DNA of 56,207 nucleotides from Lachnospiraceae bacterium. GTDB lineage: Bacteria; Bacillota; Clostridia; Lachnospirales; Lachnospiraceae. The notes below the pieces were generated by a model. That model ran no database searches. It was not told the DNA's origin and was given only the letters and a program-made list of their open reading frames with translations. The stretch is from the NCBI GenBank assembly GCA_023663945.1, contig JAMPGL010000023.1, forward strand, positions 1 through 56,207, in the 5' to 3' direction. Of this stretch, positions 26,123 through 37,769 are shown one piece after another (within the stretch, counting starts at the first letter, position 1; the number at the start of each line of letters is the position of its first letter). The position numbers were made by a program, and so were the translations under genes.

Positions 26123-27250
26123 ATGGAAAATGCCGGACTTTTATTACAATATAATTTACAGTTTTTTGCCAAGGACGGTCCCGGCGGTGAGAAGACGGAG
26201 GAGCCTACCAGCAAAAAGCTGGAGGACGCCCGCAAGGAAGGACAGGTGGCAAAGAGTAAGGAAATTGCCAACGCCTTTGGGCTTTTATCCCTGTTTCTGG
26301 TGTTAAAGCTTTATGTGGGAACTATGGGAATCCGGTTTCTGGAGCTGTTTTCGGCGGTGTACAATCAGATACCCAGCACAATCAAGATGTATAACGGAGA
26401 CCTTCCAGTGGCTTCCATACAGGTGCTGATACGGAGCATGATGTTAAGGCTTCTTTTGATCATTGCCCCGATTCTGCTAATCGGCGTTGCGGTGGCGTTT
26501 ATATGTGATGTGGTGCAGGTCAAGTGGAAGCCCACCACAAAGCCTTTACAGCCCAAATTTAACAAGCTGAATCCGATTAAAGGGTTTGGAAGGATGTTTT
26601 CACCCAATTCCATTATGGAGCTTTTAAAATCTGTCTTGAAATTGGGTCTGATCGGATACATGGTCTATTCTTATCTGAAGGACCGGGTAAGCGATATTTT
26701 TCTTTTGTATGACATTTCCTTAAATCAGGCAATCGGGATGATTGGGGAAGTGGTGGTTGATCTGGGGATTCGGATTGCGGCGGTCTACATGATCATTGCC
26801 TTTTTGGATTTTGCTTATCAGAAGTGGAAATTCAAAGAGGACATGAAGATGACCAAGCAGGAAGTGAAGGATGAGTATAAGAATCAAGAGGGAGACCCTC
26901 AGGTTAAGAGCAAACAGAAGCAGCGTATGAGGGAAGCTTCCATGCGGCGTATGATGCAGCAGCTTCCGGAGGCGGATGTAGTCATCACCAACCCTACCCA
27001 TTATGCGGTCGCCATCAAGTACGATGCGGAAAAGTATGATGCGCCTTATGTGCTGGCAAAGGGAGAAAATTATCTGGCACAGCGGATTAAGGATGTAGCG
27101 AAGGAAAATAATATCGAAATCGTAGAAAATAAACCGTTGGCGCGGATGCTTTACGCCAATGTTGACGTAGGGGGATTAGTTCCTCCGGAATTATATCAGG
27201 CGGTGGCGGAAGTGCTTGCTTTTGTATACCACCTGAAAGGAAAAGTGTAA
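26123..27250 (+). CDS. flhB: Flagellar export switch protein FlhB
   Basis: FlhB recognises export substrates and switches specificity after autocleavage. The 375-residue protein has four membrane helices and a cytoplasmic domain with the NPTH cleavage motif (VITNPTHYAVAIKYD, about residue 290). The N-terminus contains the EKTEEPTSKKLEDARKEG signature. It lies between fliR and flhA. Confidence 0.97.
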   Translation: MENAGLLLQYNLQFFAKDGPGGEKTEEPTSKKLEDARKEGQVAKSKEIANAFGLLSLFLVLKLYVGTMGIRFLELFSAVYNQIPSTIKMYNGDLPVASIQVLIRSMMLRLLLIIAPILLIGVAVAFICDVVQVKWKPTTKPLQPKFNKLNPIKGFGRMFSPNSIMELLKSVLKLGLIGYMVYSYLKDRVSDIFLLYDISLNQAIGMIGEVVVDLGIRIAAVYMIIAFLDFAYQKWKFKEDMKMTKQEVKDEYKNQEGDPQVKSKQKQRMREASMRRMMQQLPEADVVITNPTHYAVAIKYDAEKYDAPYVLAKGENYLAQRIKDVAKENNIEIVENKPLARMLYANVDVGGLVPPELYQAVAEVLAFVYHLKGKV

Positions 27251-27268
27251 TAAGAAAGGAGGATAGGC

Positions 27269-29298
<2,030 letters not shown>

Positions 29299-29302
<4 letters not shown>

Positions 29303-30579
29303 TTATTAAAAAATTTCAAGGGAAAACAGAAGCGGAAGCTGCGGAGGCAGCCAAAAAAGAACTTGGCAGCAATATGGTGATCATGAACGTGCGCAATATT
29401 AAGCGCAAGGGATTGTTCAGCTTTTTGCTTCCCCAGCTGGTGGAGGTCACGGTAGCGCTTGAGGAGGAACCGGACCGCGCGCTGTCCATGACGGCGCGGG
29501 GAGAAGATAAGCAGATGGCTCCCCCGGGGGTAGCTAGGAGCGGGACACTGTCTGATGGAGTCAAGGCTTCGCCGGATGGGGAGAGCCCGGCTGGCGCGGG
29601 AAGCAGACAGTCCGATTTCTTTGATGTGGAAAAGCAGGCGGAAAATAACGCCATCGAAGAAAAACTGGACAGTTTACAGACACTGTTAGAGCAGCAGCTT
29701 CAAAAGTCTGATGAGAGTAAGGAAGAGCCGAAAGAGAAAGAAAAGGAAAAAGAAAGCGAAAAGAAGGAAGAGGCAAGTGAGCTGGAGCGCTTTATGAAGC
29801 TTCTCTACGGCGCAATGCTGGACAATGAAGTAAATGAGGCTTACGCAAATCAGATTATTGATGAGATTGAAAAGACCAATAAGCCTAACATGCCTTTTGA
29901 TTACGCGCTGACCAACACGTATCAGAAGATGATTCTCAAATTTGGAAAGCCTGTGGGGATCACCCCTGCGGAAAAGGGAAGCAAAATAGTTTATTTTGTG
30001 GGGCCTACCGGAGTGGGAAAGACCACAACGATTGCAAAGATTGCCTCCAAATTCAGCGTGGAAGGCAAAAAGAAGGTGGCGCTCCTTACCACGGATACCT
30101 ACCGGATTGCGGCGGCGGAACAGCTCCGCACTTACGCCAACATTTTGGAGGTGCCCTTTCGGGTGATTTATTCAACCGATGAGATGGAGCAGGCGCTTAT
30201 CGATTACAGAGGTTACGATTTTATCCTGGTGGACACAGCAGGACATTCCCCTCAGAACGTAACACAGAGGGAAGCAATGAATACATTTCTCCATGCGGTG
30301 GATGGCCGTGTGGAAAAGGAAGTTTTTCTGGTGCTTTCGGCAACCACGAAGCACCGGGATCTGATCAGTATCGCAGATACCTATTCGGCAATGACAGATT
30401 ATAAGTTGATTTTTACCAAGCTGGACGAAACTACAACATTGGGTAATCTTCTTAACTTAAGACTTCATACAGGCGCATCGTTATCTTATGTGACTTGTGG
30501 GCAGAACGTACCCGATGATATTGAAGTGTTCAATCCTCAGAAAACAGTGAAACAGCTTTTGGGTGGAAAAAAAGATTAA
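29299..30579 (+). CDS. flhF: Flagellar SRP-type GTPase FlhF
   Basis: FlhF is an SRP54/FtsY-like GTPase that controls flagellar number and placement with FlhG. The 426-residue protein has an N-terminal basic B domain, a variable Lys/Glu-rich linker (about 70-165) and the NG domain with the P-loop GPTGVGKTTTIAKIA and the downstream DTAGHSP and TKLDE motifs. It overlaps flhA by four bases, so translation is probably coupled. Confidence 0.96.
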
Positions 30580-30610
30580 AATAAACAGTCAGATTAAAAT
30601 AGGAGTATAC

Positions 30611-31501
30611 ATGGATCAGGCGCAACAGTTAAGGAATATAATTAAAGCGGGAGCCGTCTCCCAGAACAGACCGCTTGCAAGGGTTATCACGGTCACAAGC
30701 GGTAAAGGCGGCGTAGGCAAATCAAACGTAGCGATTAATTTGGCGATTCAGTTCAAGAAGATGGGTCAGAGAGTGATCATTCTGGACGCGGACTTCGGGC
30801 TTGCGAACATTGAGATTATGTTCGGTGCGGTGCCAAAACATAACTTGTGTGATTTAATTTATCAGGGCAAGAATATCCGTGAGATCATCACTTGGGGACC
30901 TATGGAGGTGGGCTTTATTTCGGGAGGATCCGGAATTGCAGGGCTGTCAAATTTGAGCAAGGATTATCTGTTGTATATTGTCAACAACCTTGCGGAGCTG
31001 GATGCGATTGCCGATATTATCATTGTGGATACAGGGGCAGGGATTTCGGATGCGGTATTGGAGTTTTTGGTGGCAAGCGGAGAGATTTTGCTGGTGACCA
31101 CGCCGGAGCCGACCTCCATCACGGATTCTTATTCGCTTCTTAAGGCGTTAAACCGGCATCCAAGGTTTTCCAACGATGCCTCTAAGATTAAGGTGATTGC
31201 GAATAAGGTGAGTTCGGAGGAGGAGGGGCACAGCCTTTTTCGGAAGGTGGATTCGGTGGTGAGCCGGTATTTAAAGATTCCCATCACTTACCTAGGGGCA
31301 ATTCCAAGGGACACGCAGCTTTCCAAGGCGGTCATGCAGCAGATGCCGGTATCTTTGGAGGCACCTTCGGCAAAATCGGCGGTTGCATTTGAGTCGATGG
31401 CGGCGACGCTGATGAATAAGGAATTGAATAAGGACGTTAAAAAACGCGGAATGGCGGCGTTCTTTTCTCATATTGTAACAGGTAAAAAATTTAATTCATA
31501 G
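30611..31501 (+). CDS. flhG: MinD-like ATPase FlhG (YlxH)
   Basis: FlhG stimulates FlhF GTP hydrolysis and helps set flagellar number. The 296-residue protein has the deviant Walker A motif (GKGGVGKSNVAINLA), the DADFGLANIE segment and VDTGAGI. An N-terminal DQAQQLR helix is the part that contacts FlhF in Bacillus. Start 30611 is chosen because TAGGAG precedes it and the longer frame from 30563 overlaps flhF without a ribosome site. Confidence 0.94.
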   Translation: MDQAQQLRNIIKAGAVSQNRPLARVITVTSGKGGVGKSNVAINLAIQFKKMGQRVIILDADFGLANIEIMFGAVPKHNLCDLIYQGKNIREIITWGPMEVGFISGGSGIAGLSNLSKDYLLYIVNNLAELDAIADIIIVDTGAGISDAVLEFLVASGEILLVTTPEPTSITDSYSLLKALNRHPRFSNDASKIKVIANKVSSEEEGHSLFRKVDSVVSRYLKIPITYLGAIPRDTQLSKAVMQQMPVSLEAPSAKSAVAFESMAATLMNKELNKDVKKRGMAAFFSHIVTGKKFNS

Positions 31502-31510
31502 GAGGTTAAT

Positions 31511-32236
31511 ATGCTTTCTAAATATGTTATCCCGGGAAATAAAATTGAGATGCAGGCGGTGGAGCGTGCCAAATATATTGACGACACGGAAAAAAAGAAA
31601 GTCTACCAGACAAAGGTGTGTGACATTATATCCGAAGATCAGCTGGAAATTTATATGCCCATGGAAAAGTCAAAGCTGATTCTTCTGCCGGTCGGCGCGG
31701 AGTATGACATGTACTTTTATACGCAGGCAGGGCTTTATCAGTGTTTCGCCAATGTCATAGACCGGTACAAGACCGATAACCAGTTTATTCTGCTGATGGA
31801 GCTGACCAGCAACCTGCGGAAATTTCAGCGGAGGGAATATTACCGCTTAAGCTGCGCGCTGGAAATGAATTCCAGACCCCTTGAAAAGGAAGAGGTTGAA
31901 GTGGTGGAGAGAGGAAACAGCTTCTTGGTGCCCGGGCTTCCCTTAAAGAGAAGCGTTATTGTGGACATCAGTGGCGGCGGAATCCGCTTTATCGGGAATT
32001 ACGCTTACGAGCCGGACAGTCTGGTATGCTGCAAATATAATCTTGTGGTTGACGGCAATGCCAAGGAGTACACACTGGTGGCAAAGGTTCTGATGGTTCG
32101 GGAATTGGAAGACCGTCCGGGCGTCTATGAGCACCGCGCACAGTACATTAATATTGACACATCCGAGCGGGAAGAGATTATCCGGTTTATCTTTGAAGAG
32201 GAAAGAAAGCACAGAAAACGTGAAAAAGGTTTATAA
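31511..32236 (+). CDS. PilZ-domain c-di-GMP receptor (YcgR/MotI-like flagellar brake)
   Basis: YcgR-type proteins bind c-di-GMP and slow or stop the flagellar motor. This 241-residue protein has an N-terminal YcgR-like beta domain (about 20-105) and a PilZ domain with both ligand motifs: the Arg-rich QRREYYRL (about 115-122) and DISGGGIRF (about 152-160). Its place inside the flagellar operon, between flhG and cheB, supports a motor role. Cytoplasmic. Seen: motifs and context; inferred: brake function. Confidence 0.9.
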   Translation: MLSKYVIPGNKIEMQAVERAKYIDDTEKKKVYQTKVCDIISEDQLEIYMPMEKSKLILLPVGAEYDMYFYTQAGLYQCFANVIDRYKTDNQFILLMELTSNLRKFQRREYYRLSCALEMNSRPLEKEEVEVVERGNSFLVPGLPLKRSVIVDISGGGIRFIGNYAYEPDSLVCCKYNLVVDGNAKEYTLVAKVLMVRELEDRPGVYEHRAQYINIDTSEREEIIRFIFEEERKHRKREKGL

Positions 32237-32270
32237 ACGGTTAGTATGCACTCATGAGAAGGGTAGATTG

Positions 32271-32279
32271 TGTTATACT
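32271..32279 (+). promoter_or_regulatory. Possible extended -10 promoter before cheB
   Basis: TGTTATACT fits an extended -10 element (TGn plus TATACT). No good -35 lies upstream. It sits in the 83-base gap between the PilZ gene and cheB, the widest gap in this part of the operon, and could give cheB-cheA extra expression. Confidence 0.35.
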
Positions 32280-32319
32280 GTAACGGTAAATTGTTTTGCA
32301 GATTGTGAGGCGAAATGTT

Positions 32320-32922
32320 ATGAAGGCAGACGAAAGCAGGGCCGGAAAGAAGATTGTAGCGATTGCTACTTCCACAGGCGGGCCTAAGGCGCTTCAGGTG
32401 CTGGTTCCCCTGCTGCCATCCAATTTGAACGCACCGATCATGATTGTACAGCATATGCCGGCGGGCTTTACCAAAGCACTTGCCGACAGGCTGAATCTGC
32501 TGAGCCAGGTTTCGGTGAAGGAAGCAGAGGAAGGAGACATACTGGAAAACGGGCATGCGTTTGTTGCCAGAGGCGGAGTACATATGAATGCGGTCAAATG
32601 CGGCAAACGGCACATGATCCACTACAGTGATGAACCGCCCCGGGAAGGCGTCAAGCCGTGCGCGAACTATATGTATGAATCTTTGGCAGACTGCGGATAT
32701 GACGAGATAGTCTGCGCGGTTCTTACAGGCATGGGAGCGGACGGAACAGCGGGACTCCTCAACCTGAAAAAGAAAAAGCGCATAACGGTATTTTCCCAAA
32801 AGGAAGAGACATGCGTTGTCTATGGGATGCCCAGAAGCGTGGTGCTTGCAGGGCTTTCGGACAAAGAGTTGTCTTTAGAACAGATCGCACAGGAAATTAC
32901 AAAAAGTGTGGGGGTAAACTAG
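32320..32922 (+). CDS. cheB: CheB-type methylesterase lacking a receiver domain
   Basis: CheB removes methyl groups from chemoreceptors and deamidates glutamines. This protein has only the catalytic domain: Ser18 in TSTGGP, His45 in VQHMP and Asp141 in GMGADG form the triad. The receiver domain that normally occupies the first 120 residues and activates the enzyme on phosphorylation by CheA is missing, and there is no room for it between the PilZ gene and this frame. Total 200 residues from ATG 32320 (GAGG nine bases upstream). It directly precedes cheA. Activity would have to be constitutive or controlled in another way. Confidence 0.9.
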   Translation: MKADESRAGKKIVAIATSTGGPKALQVLVPLLPSNLNAPIMIVQHMPAGFTKALADRLNLLSQVSVKEAEEGDILENGHAFVARGGVHMNAVKCGKRHMIHYSDEPPREGVKPCANYMYESLADCGYDEIVCAVLTGMGADGTAGLLNLKKKKRITVFSQKEETCVVYGMPRSVVLAGLSDKELSLEQIAQEITKSVGVN

Positions 32923-32923
32923 T

Positions 32924-34993
32924 ATGGATGTAAGTCAATATCTTGAAATTTTTCTGGATGAAACCAAAGAACACCTTGAAAATTTGAACGCGCAGATCTT
33001 ACGGCTGGAACAGGAGCCTGAGGATGTGGATACCATCAATGAGATTTTCCGTGCCGCCCACTCCCTTAAGGGAATGGCAGGAACCATGGGATATAAGCGT
33101 ATGCAGAATCTGACCCATGACATGGAAAATGTCTTTTCGGAGATCCGCAACGGAACCATGAAGGTAAATTCCAATCTGATTGACACCCTGTTTCAATGTC
33201 TGGATGCGCTGGAAGAGTATAATAATACCATTCAGGAGACGGCGGATGAGGGAACCAATGACAATCAGCCGCTGATTTCCAAATTGAGCGATTATCTGAA
33301 AGCCGCGGCAGGCAAGGCGGATGAGCCGGAACCTGCAAAAGAGCAGGCGGCGCAGGAGGCTCCCGCTGAGAGCGGCAAGGAAGAGAAATGGTTTGATATT
33401 AAGGTAGGAGAATCTGAGCTTTCCGTTTTGAAGGCGGCAAAGGACAGCGGCAAGAATATTTACGGTCTTACCGTATATGTCAATGAGGCGTGCTTCTTAA
33501 AGGCGGCAAGAGCGTTTCTGGTATATAAGGCAGTTGAGGAGAAGGCGGAGATTATGGTAAGCAATCCGCCGGCGCAGGATATCGAGGACGAGAAGTTTGA
33601 TTTGGATTTCAGCCTTATTGTCATTTCCGACAGTCCCTTGGAAGAGATTTTACAGTCGGCAGGGAGCGTATCGGAGATTGATAAGGTATTAGGAGGCGTT
33701 TATGAACTGCCCGCCATCCCTGAAGCGGAGGTTACACAGCTTGCACCTGCCGCTGAGGCTAAACCGGAGACGGCAGGCACACAGCAGCCGCAGGCCGCAC
33801 CGGCTAAGACGGCGGATAAGAAGGCGGCGGGCAAGCCGGTGGTGAACCGGACAGTCCGCGTTGACATTGAAAAGCTGGATGGGCTTATGAATCTGGTGAG
33901 CGAGCTGATCATAGCCAAGAACTCCTTAGTATCGGCGTCTACCGAGGAGCGTTCCACTAATTCCGGCTTTAACGAGCAGATTGAATATCTTGAAAGCGTC
34001 ACCACAAACCTGCATGAATCGGTAATGAAGGTTCGTATGGTGCCTATCGAGAGTGTTGTAAATAAATTCCCGAGAATGATCCGCGACCTGTCCAAGAAGC
34101 TGGACAAAAAGATGGAGCTGTACATGTCCGGTGAAGAGACGGAGCTTGACCGGACCGTGGTGGATGAGATTGGCGACCCGCTGATGCATTTACTCCGCAA
34201 CGCGGCGGATCATGGTCTGGAATCCGCAGAGGTCCGCGCTCAGAGAGGCAAGCCGGCGGTGGGTTCTATCTTCCTGGAGGCATATCAGGACGGCAATAAC
34301 GTTGTGATTGAGGTTCGGGATGACGGAGGCGGAATCGATGTGGAAGCGGTGAAGCAAAAGGCGATTGACCGCGAAGTTATCACTCTGGAGCAGAGCGAGA
34401 GCATGAGCGAAAAAGACATTATCAACCTTTTGTTCCATGCAGGGTTCTCCACCTCCAAGCAGATAACGGATATTTCCGGACGAGGCGTGGGGCTGGATGT
34501 GGTAAAGTCCAAGATTGAATCTTTAAGCGGCGAGGTAGAAGTGAAATCCAAGATGGGCGAAGGAAGCACATGGATCATCAGGCTTCCGCTTACCCTTGCG
34601 ATTATTCAGGCGCTTATGGTAATCGTGGGCGGTGAGAAATACGCCATATCCCTTGGAAGCATTCAGACCATTGAGGATGTCAGTCCGGATGAGATTAAGC
34701 TGGTTCAGAACCGCGAAGTGATTCATTTGAGGGGCTCGGTAATTCCAATCATCCGATTGAGTGAGGAGCTGGATATTGAAAGCGGCAAATCCCCCGACGA
34801 AAATCTGGTTGTGGTCATTGTCAAGAAGGGCGAAAACCTTGCCGGTCTGGTAGTTGATGAGCTGATGGGACAGCAGGAGATTGTCATCAAGTCGCTTGGC
34901 AAGTACATCAGCAAGTGTAAGATTATCAGCGGTGCAACCATATTAGGCAACGGCGAAGTGGCGCTTATCTTAGATGCGAACACGCTGATTTAA
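32924..34993 (+). CDS. cheA: Chemotaxis histidine kinase CheA
   Basis: CheA phosphorylates CheY in response to receptors. The 689-residue protein has the HPt domain with His46 (FRAAHSLKGMAGTMG), a CheY-binding P2-like domain (about 155-260), an Ala/Pro-rich linker, the dimerisation domain (VDIEKLDGLMNLVSELIIAK), the ATPase with N, G1 and G2 boxes (LLRNAADHG, DDGGGID, GRGVGLD) and the CheW-like P5 domain. ATG 32924 is one base after the cheB stop codon. cheW, cheC and cheD follow. Confidence 0.98.
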   Translation: MDVSQYLEIFLDETKEHLENLNAQILRLEQEPEDVDTINEIFRAAHSLKGMAGTMGYKRMQNLTHDMENVFSEIRNGTMKVNSNLIDTLFQCLDALEEYNNTIQETADEGTNDNQPLISKLSDYLKAAAGKADEPEPAKEQAAQEAPAESGKEEKWFDIKVGESELSVLKAAKDSGKNIYGLTVYVNEACFLKAARAFLVYKAVEEKAEIMVSNPPAQDIEDEKFDLDFSLIVISDSPLEEILQSAGSVSEIDKVLGGVYELPAIPEAEVTQLAPAAEAKPETAGTQQPQAAPAKTADKKAAGKPVVNRTVRVDIEKLDGLMNLVSELIIAKNSLVSASTEERSTNSGFNEQIEYLESVTTNLHESVMKVRMVPIESVVNKFPRMIRDLSKKLDKKMELYMSGEETELDRTVVDEIGDPLMHLLRNAADHGLESAEVRAQRGKPAVGSIFLEAYQDGNNVVIEVRDDGGGIDVEAVKQKAIDREVITLEQSESMSEKDIINLLFHAGFSTSKQITDISGRGVGLDVVKSKIESLSGEVEVKSKMGEGSTWIIRLPLTLAIIQALMVIVGGEKYAISLGSIQTIEDVSPDEIKLVQNREVIHLRGSVIPIIRLSEELDIESGKSPDENLVVVIVKKGENLAGLVVDELMGQQEIVIKSLGKYISKCKIISGATILGNGEVALILDANTLI

Positions 34994-35006
34994 GGAGGGG
35001 AAAAGC

Positions 35007-35486
35007 ATGGAAGAATTAAAAACCATAGATATCAATGCAATTGACGGCAAAAGTGAGTATGAAACCTTCCAGTATATTGTGATTAAGCTGGGAAGCGAAC
35101 AGTATGGTATTGATATTAAATACATAGATAACATTGTCCGGATGCAGCACATTACCAGGGTGCCGAAGGTAGCGGATTATTTGAAAGGGGTCATTAATCT
35201 GCGCGGCGAGGTCATTCCCGTTATGAGCCTCAGACTGAAGATGGCGCTGGAAGCGGACGAAATCACCAAGGCGACAAGAATCATTATCTTGAAGCTGGAA
35301 CAGCATGGGACGATTGGGATTATTGTGGATGCAGTAAAGGAAGTCGTTACGCTGAGAACGGATGAAATCGAAAAGGTGACTTATGATGCGAAGGAAGACA
35401 AGATGAATTTTGTTAACGGCATCGGAAAGAACGGAGACGATTTAATATCCATTCTTGATTTAAATGCAGTTGCGGTAGAAAAATAA
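35007..35486 (+). CDS. cheW: Chemotaxis coupling protein CheW
   Basis: CheW links receptors to CheA. The 159-residue protein has the family's conserved blocks (QYIVIKLGSEQYGIDIKYI, then VADYLKGVINLRGEVIPVM and GIIVDAVKEVV). The ATG at 35007 follows AAGGAGGGG. It lies 13 bases after cheA. Confidence 0.96.
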   Translation: MEELKTIDINAIDGKSEYETFQYIVIKLGSEQYGIDIKYIDNIVRMQHITRVPKVADYLKGVINLRGEVIPVMSLRLKMALEADEITKATRIIILKLEQHGTIGIIVDAVKEVVTLRTDEIEKVTYDAKEDKMNFVNGIGKNGDDLISILDLNAVAVEK

Positions 35487-35513
35487 TAATCGAAGCCGTT
35501 ATTAGGAGGACCT

Positions 35514-36149
35514 ATGAAAGATCTAAGCATGGAGCAACTAACAGATCAGTATTTTGACGTACTGAAAGAATTGGGAAATATCGGAGCCGGCAATGCGACG
35601 ACTGCACTCGCTCAAATGATCGATTGTAAGGTAGATATGTCTGTTCCTCAGGTAAGGTTACTGGAGTTCAGTGAGCTGGGGGAAATCGTAGGCGGTGAAG
35701 ACAAAATTATGGTCAGTATTTTCCTGCAGGTTGAGGGGGATATTGACGGAAGCATTATGTTTATGCTCTCTAAGTCTGCGGCCGCGCATCTGGTCAACAA
35801 ACTGATGTGCGGAATGCTGGGAATCGATGAACAGAAGGCGGATGCGCACGAATTTGGAGAGATGGAATGCTCTGCAATCAAGGAGGTGGGGAATATTATT
35901 ACGGGAGCGTATTTAAATGCGCTTTCCGGATTGACCAACATGAAAATTTTTCCGTCAATTCCACAGCTTGGCATTGACATGGCAGGAGCGCTCCTCAGCG
36001 TTCCGGCAATTGAATTTGGTGTTTTAGGGGACAAAATTCTTTTGATTCAAACCCAGTTTTCGGATGACATTGTATTGGATGGCTTTTTTATCCTGATTCC
36101 GGAGATGGACTCTTATGAGAAAATCCTGAAATCGCTGGGTGTTATGTAA
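35514..36149 (+). CDS. cheC: CheY-phosphate phosphatase CheC
   Basis: CheC dephosphorylates CheY and is activated by CheD. The 211-residue protein has both active-site copies of the E-x2-N pattern (LKELGNIGAGNATTALA and IKEVGNIITGAYLNAL), each followed downstream by the conserved proline. FliY in this operon is the other phosphatase of the same fold. cheD follows. Confidence 0.96.
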   Translation: MKDLSMEQLTDQYFDVLKELGNIGAGNATTALAQMIDCKVDMSVPQVRLLEFSELGEIVGGEDKIMVSIFLQVEGDIDGSIMFMLSKSAAAHLVNKLMCGMLGIDEQKADAHEFGEMECSAIKEVGNIITGAYLNALSGLTNMKIFPSIPQLGIDMAGALLSVPAIEFGVLGDKILLIQTQFSDDIVLDGFFILIPEMDSYEKILKSLGVM

Positions 36150-36184
36150 ACTGCGAGAGAAATAGAAACGGGAGATGCGGGAAA

Positions 36185-36670
36185 ATGGGTGAAGTTATTA
36201 AGGTAGGCATGGCTGATTGGAAAACATGCAGCGGGGAAGATGCAGTGACAACGCTGGGGTTAGGGTCGTGTGTTGGAATAGCTGTCCGAGACCCGGTAAC
36301 GGGGGTTGGCGGCCTGGCACACATTATGCTGCCCGACAGCACAGAAATCAGAAATAATGAAAACCGCCCTAAATTTGCAGATACGGGCATAGAGGATTTG
36401 GTCAAAGCGATTGTTTTAAAAGGCGGAAACCGCGCAAGGCTGGTAGCAAAGATTGCCGGGGGCGCACAGATGTTTTCATTTGGGAGTAAGAGCACGATGA
36501 TTCGTGTAGGGGAGAGAAACGTTCAGGCAAGTAAAAAGAAACTAAACGAGCTGCGGATACCGCTGCTTGCGGAGGATACCGGGAAAACATACGGGAGAAC
36601 TGTAGTATTTTATCCGAAAACCGGCGATTTTGTCATCAAAGCCGTAGGAATGCCGGAGAAAGTCATATGA
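36185..36670 (+). CDS. cheD: Chemoreceptor glutamine deamidase CheD
   Basis: CheD deamidates chemoreceptors and activates CheC. The 161-residue protein has the catalytic cysteine in TLGLGSCVGIAV, the histidine in GGLAHIMLP, and the downstream AKIAGGAQMF block. The stop codon overlaps the next start as ATGA, suggesting coupled translation with the small membrane protein gene. Confidence 0.96.
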   Translation: MGEVIKVGMADWKTCSGEDAVTTLGLGSCVGIAVRDPVTGVGGLAHIMLPDSTEIRNNENRPKFADTGIEDLVKAIVLKGGNRARLVAKIAGGAQMFSFGSKSTMIRVGERNVQASKKKLNELRIPLLAEDTGKTYGRTVVFYPKTGDFVIKAVGMPEKVI

Positions 36671-36969
36671 AAAAGAGCAGATTGTTTGCACCGTTTTTAA
36701 TGCTTTTAGCCGGCGCAATCGCCAGCATTGTGATGTATTATTTTGACTACTCGACAGCGCAGATGCTTCCAAGGCTGCTCGCTGTACTGCTGGTCTTTTA
36801 TCTGGCAGGCTGTTTCATCCAAAAGAAGATTTTGGGATTTGTGGAACAGATTGAGGAGGAGGAGCGCCGTGCCGGAGAAGTGATTGCGAAGGAAGCGCAG
36901 GACGGTGAAGGGACAGAGACGGAAAACGAAGAGGCGGCAGGTGCAGAGGATGTGCCGTTGGAATCTTAA
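36667..36969 (+). CDS. Small two-helix membrane protein, unknown function
   Basis: I do not recognise a named family. The 100-residue product has two membrane helices (about 6-26 and 32-52) and an acidic C-terminal tail (about 60-100, rich in Glu) that should face the cytoplasm. It overlaps cheD by four bases and precedes sigD by 19 bases, so it is probably expressed with them. Position suggests a motility role, but nothing in the sequence shows what it does. Confidence 0.7.
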   Translation: MKKSRLFAPFLMLLAGAIASIVMYYFDYSTAQMLPRLLAVLLVFYLAGCFIQKKILGFVEQIEEEERRAGEVIAKEAQDGEGTETENEEAAGAEDVPLES

Positions 36970-36988
36970 ATAAGCAGCGGAGGTAGCA

Positions 36989-37753
36989 ATGGACGAAGCA
37001 GGCAGAAATAAACTTTGGGAGAATTATGCGAAAACAAAATCGCCCGACATCAGGGAAAAGCTTATTTTGGAGTATGCGCCGTTAGTGAAACTGGTTGCAG
37101 GACGCCTGAGCATGTATCTGGGCTACAATGTGGAGTACGAGGATCTGGTAAGTTATGGAATCTTTGGGCTCATCGATGCGATTGACAAGTTTGACAGCAT
37201 GAAGGAAGTTAAGTTCGAGACTTATGCAAGCCTTCGCATCCGGGGAGCCATTTTGGATCAGATCCGCAAGATGGACTGGATTCCGAGAACTATCCGCCAG
37301 AAACAAAAGAAGATTGACGCCGCCATGAAGGAGATTGAGCTGAGCAAAGGCAGGGCGGCGACAGACGAGGAGATTGCAGAAAGTCTTGGTATTTCGGAGG
37401 ACGATTATCAAGGGTGGCAGTCTCAAATGAAGATCACGGGAGTGGTCTCCTTAAATGAATTTATGGAGTCGGGAAGTGAAGTTCCGGCAGATCAGAGCAA
37501 TCAACACCGTTTTGAAGGTCCGGAGGAGGTAGTTGAGAAGGAAGAATTAAAGAAAGTATTAGCGCAGGCATTAGAACTGCTTACTGAAAAAGAAAAGAAA
37601 GTGATATTACTGTACTATTACGAGGATTTAACGCTAAAGGAGATCAGCAATGTTTTGGAGGTCTCCGAATCAAGAATTTCACAGCTTCACACAAGAGCGC
37701 TTCAAAAAATGAAAACCAAGATGGGAAGTTATATGGGACTATTGTCAATTTAA
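36989..37753 (+). CDS. sigD: Flagellar sigma factor (sigma-28, SigD/FliA)
   Basis: This sigma factor drives late flagellar and chemotaxis genes. The 254-residue protein has region 2 (YAPLVKLVAGRLSMYLG, then YEDLVSYGIFGLIDAIDKFD and FETYASLRIRGAILDQIRK) and region 3/4, ending with the helix-turn-helix (LTLKEISNVLEVSESRISQL). As in Bacillus it closes the fla/che operon. FlgM, its usual anti-sigma factor, is not in the window. Confidence 0.96.
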   Translation: MDEAGRNKLWENYAKTKSPDIREKLILEYAPLVKLVAGRLSMYLGYNVEYEDLVSYGIFGLIDAIDKFDSMKEVKFETYASLRIRGAILDQIRKMDWIPRTIRQKQKKIDAAMKEIELSKGRAATDEEIAESLGISEDDYQGWQSQMKITGVVSLNEFMESGSEVPADQSNQHRFEGPEEVVEKEELKKVLAQALELLTEKEKKVILLYYYEDLTLKEISNVLEVSESRISQLHTRALQKMKTKMGSYMGLLSI

Positions 37754-37769
37754 AGGAATAAGGTGATTT

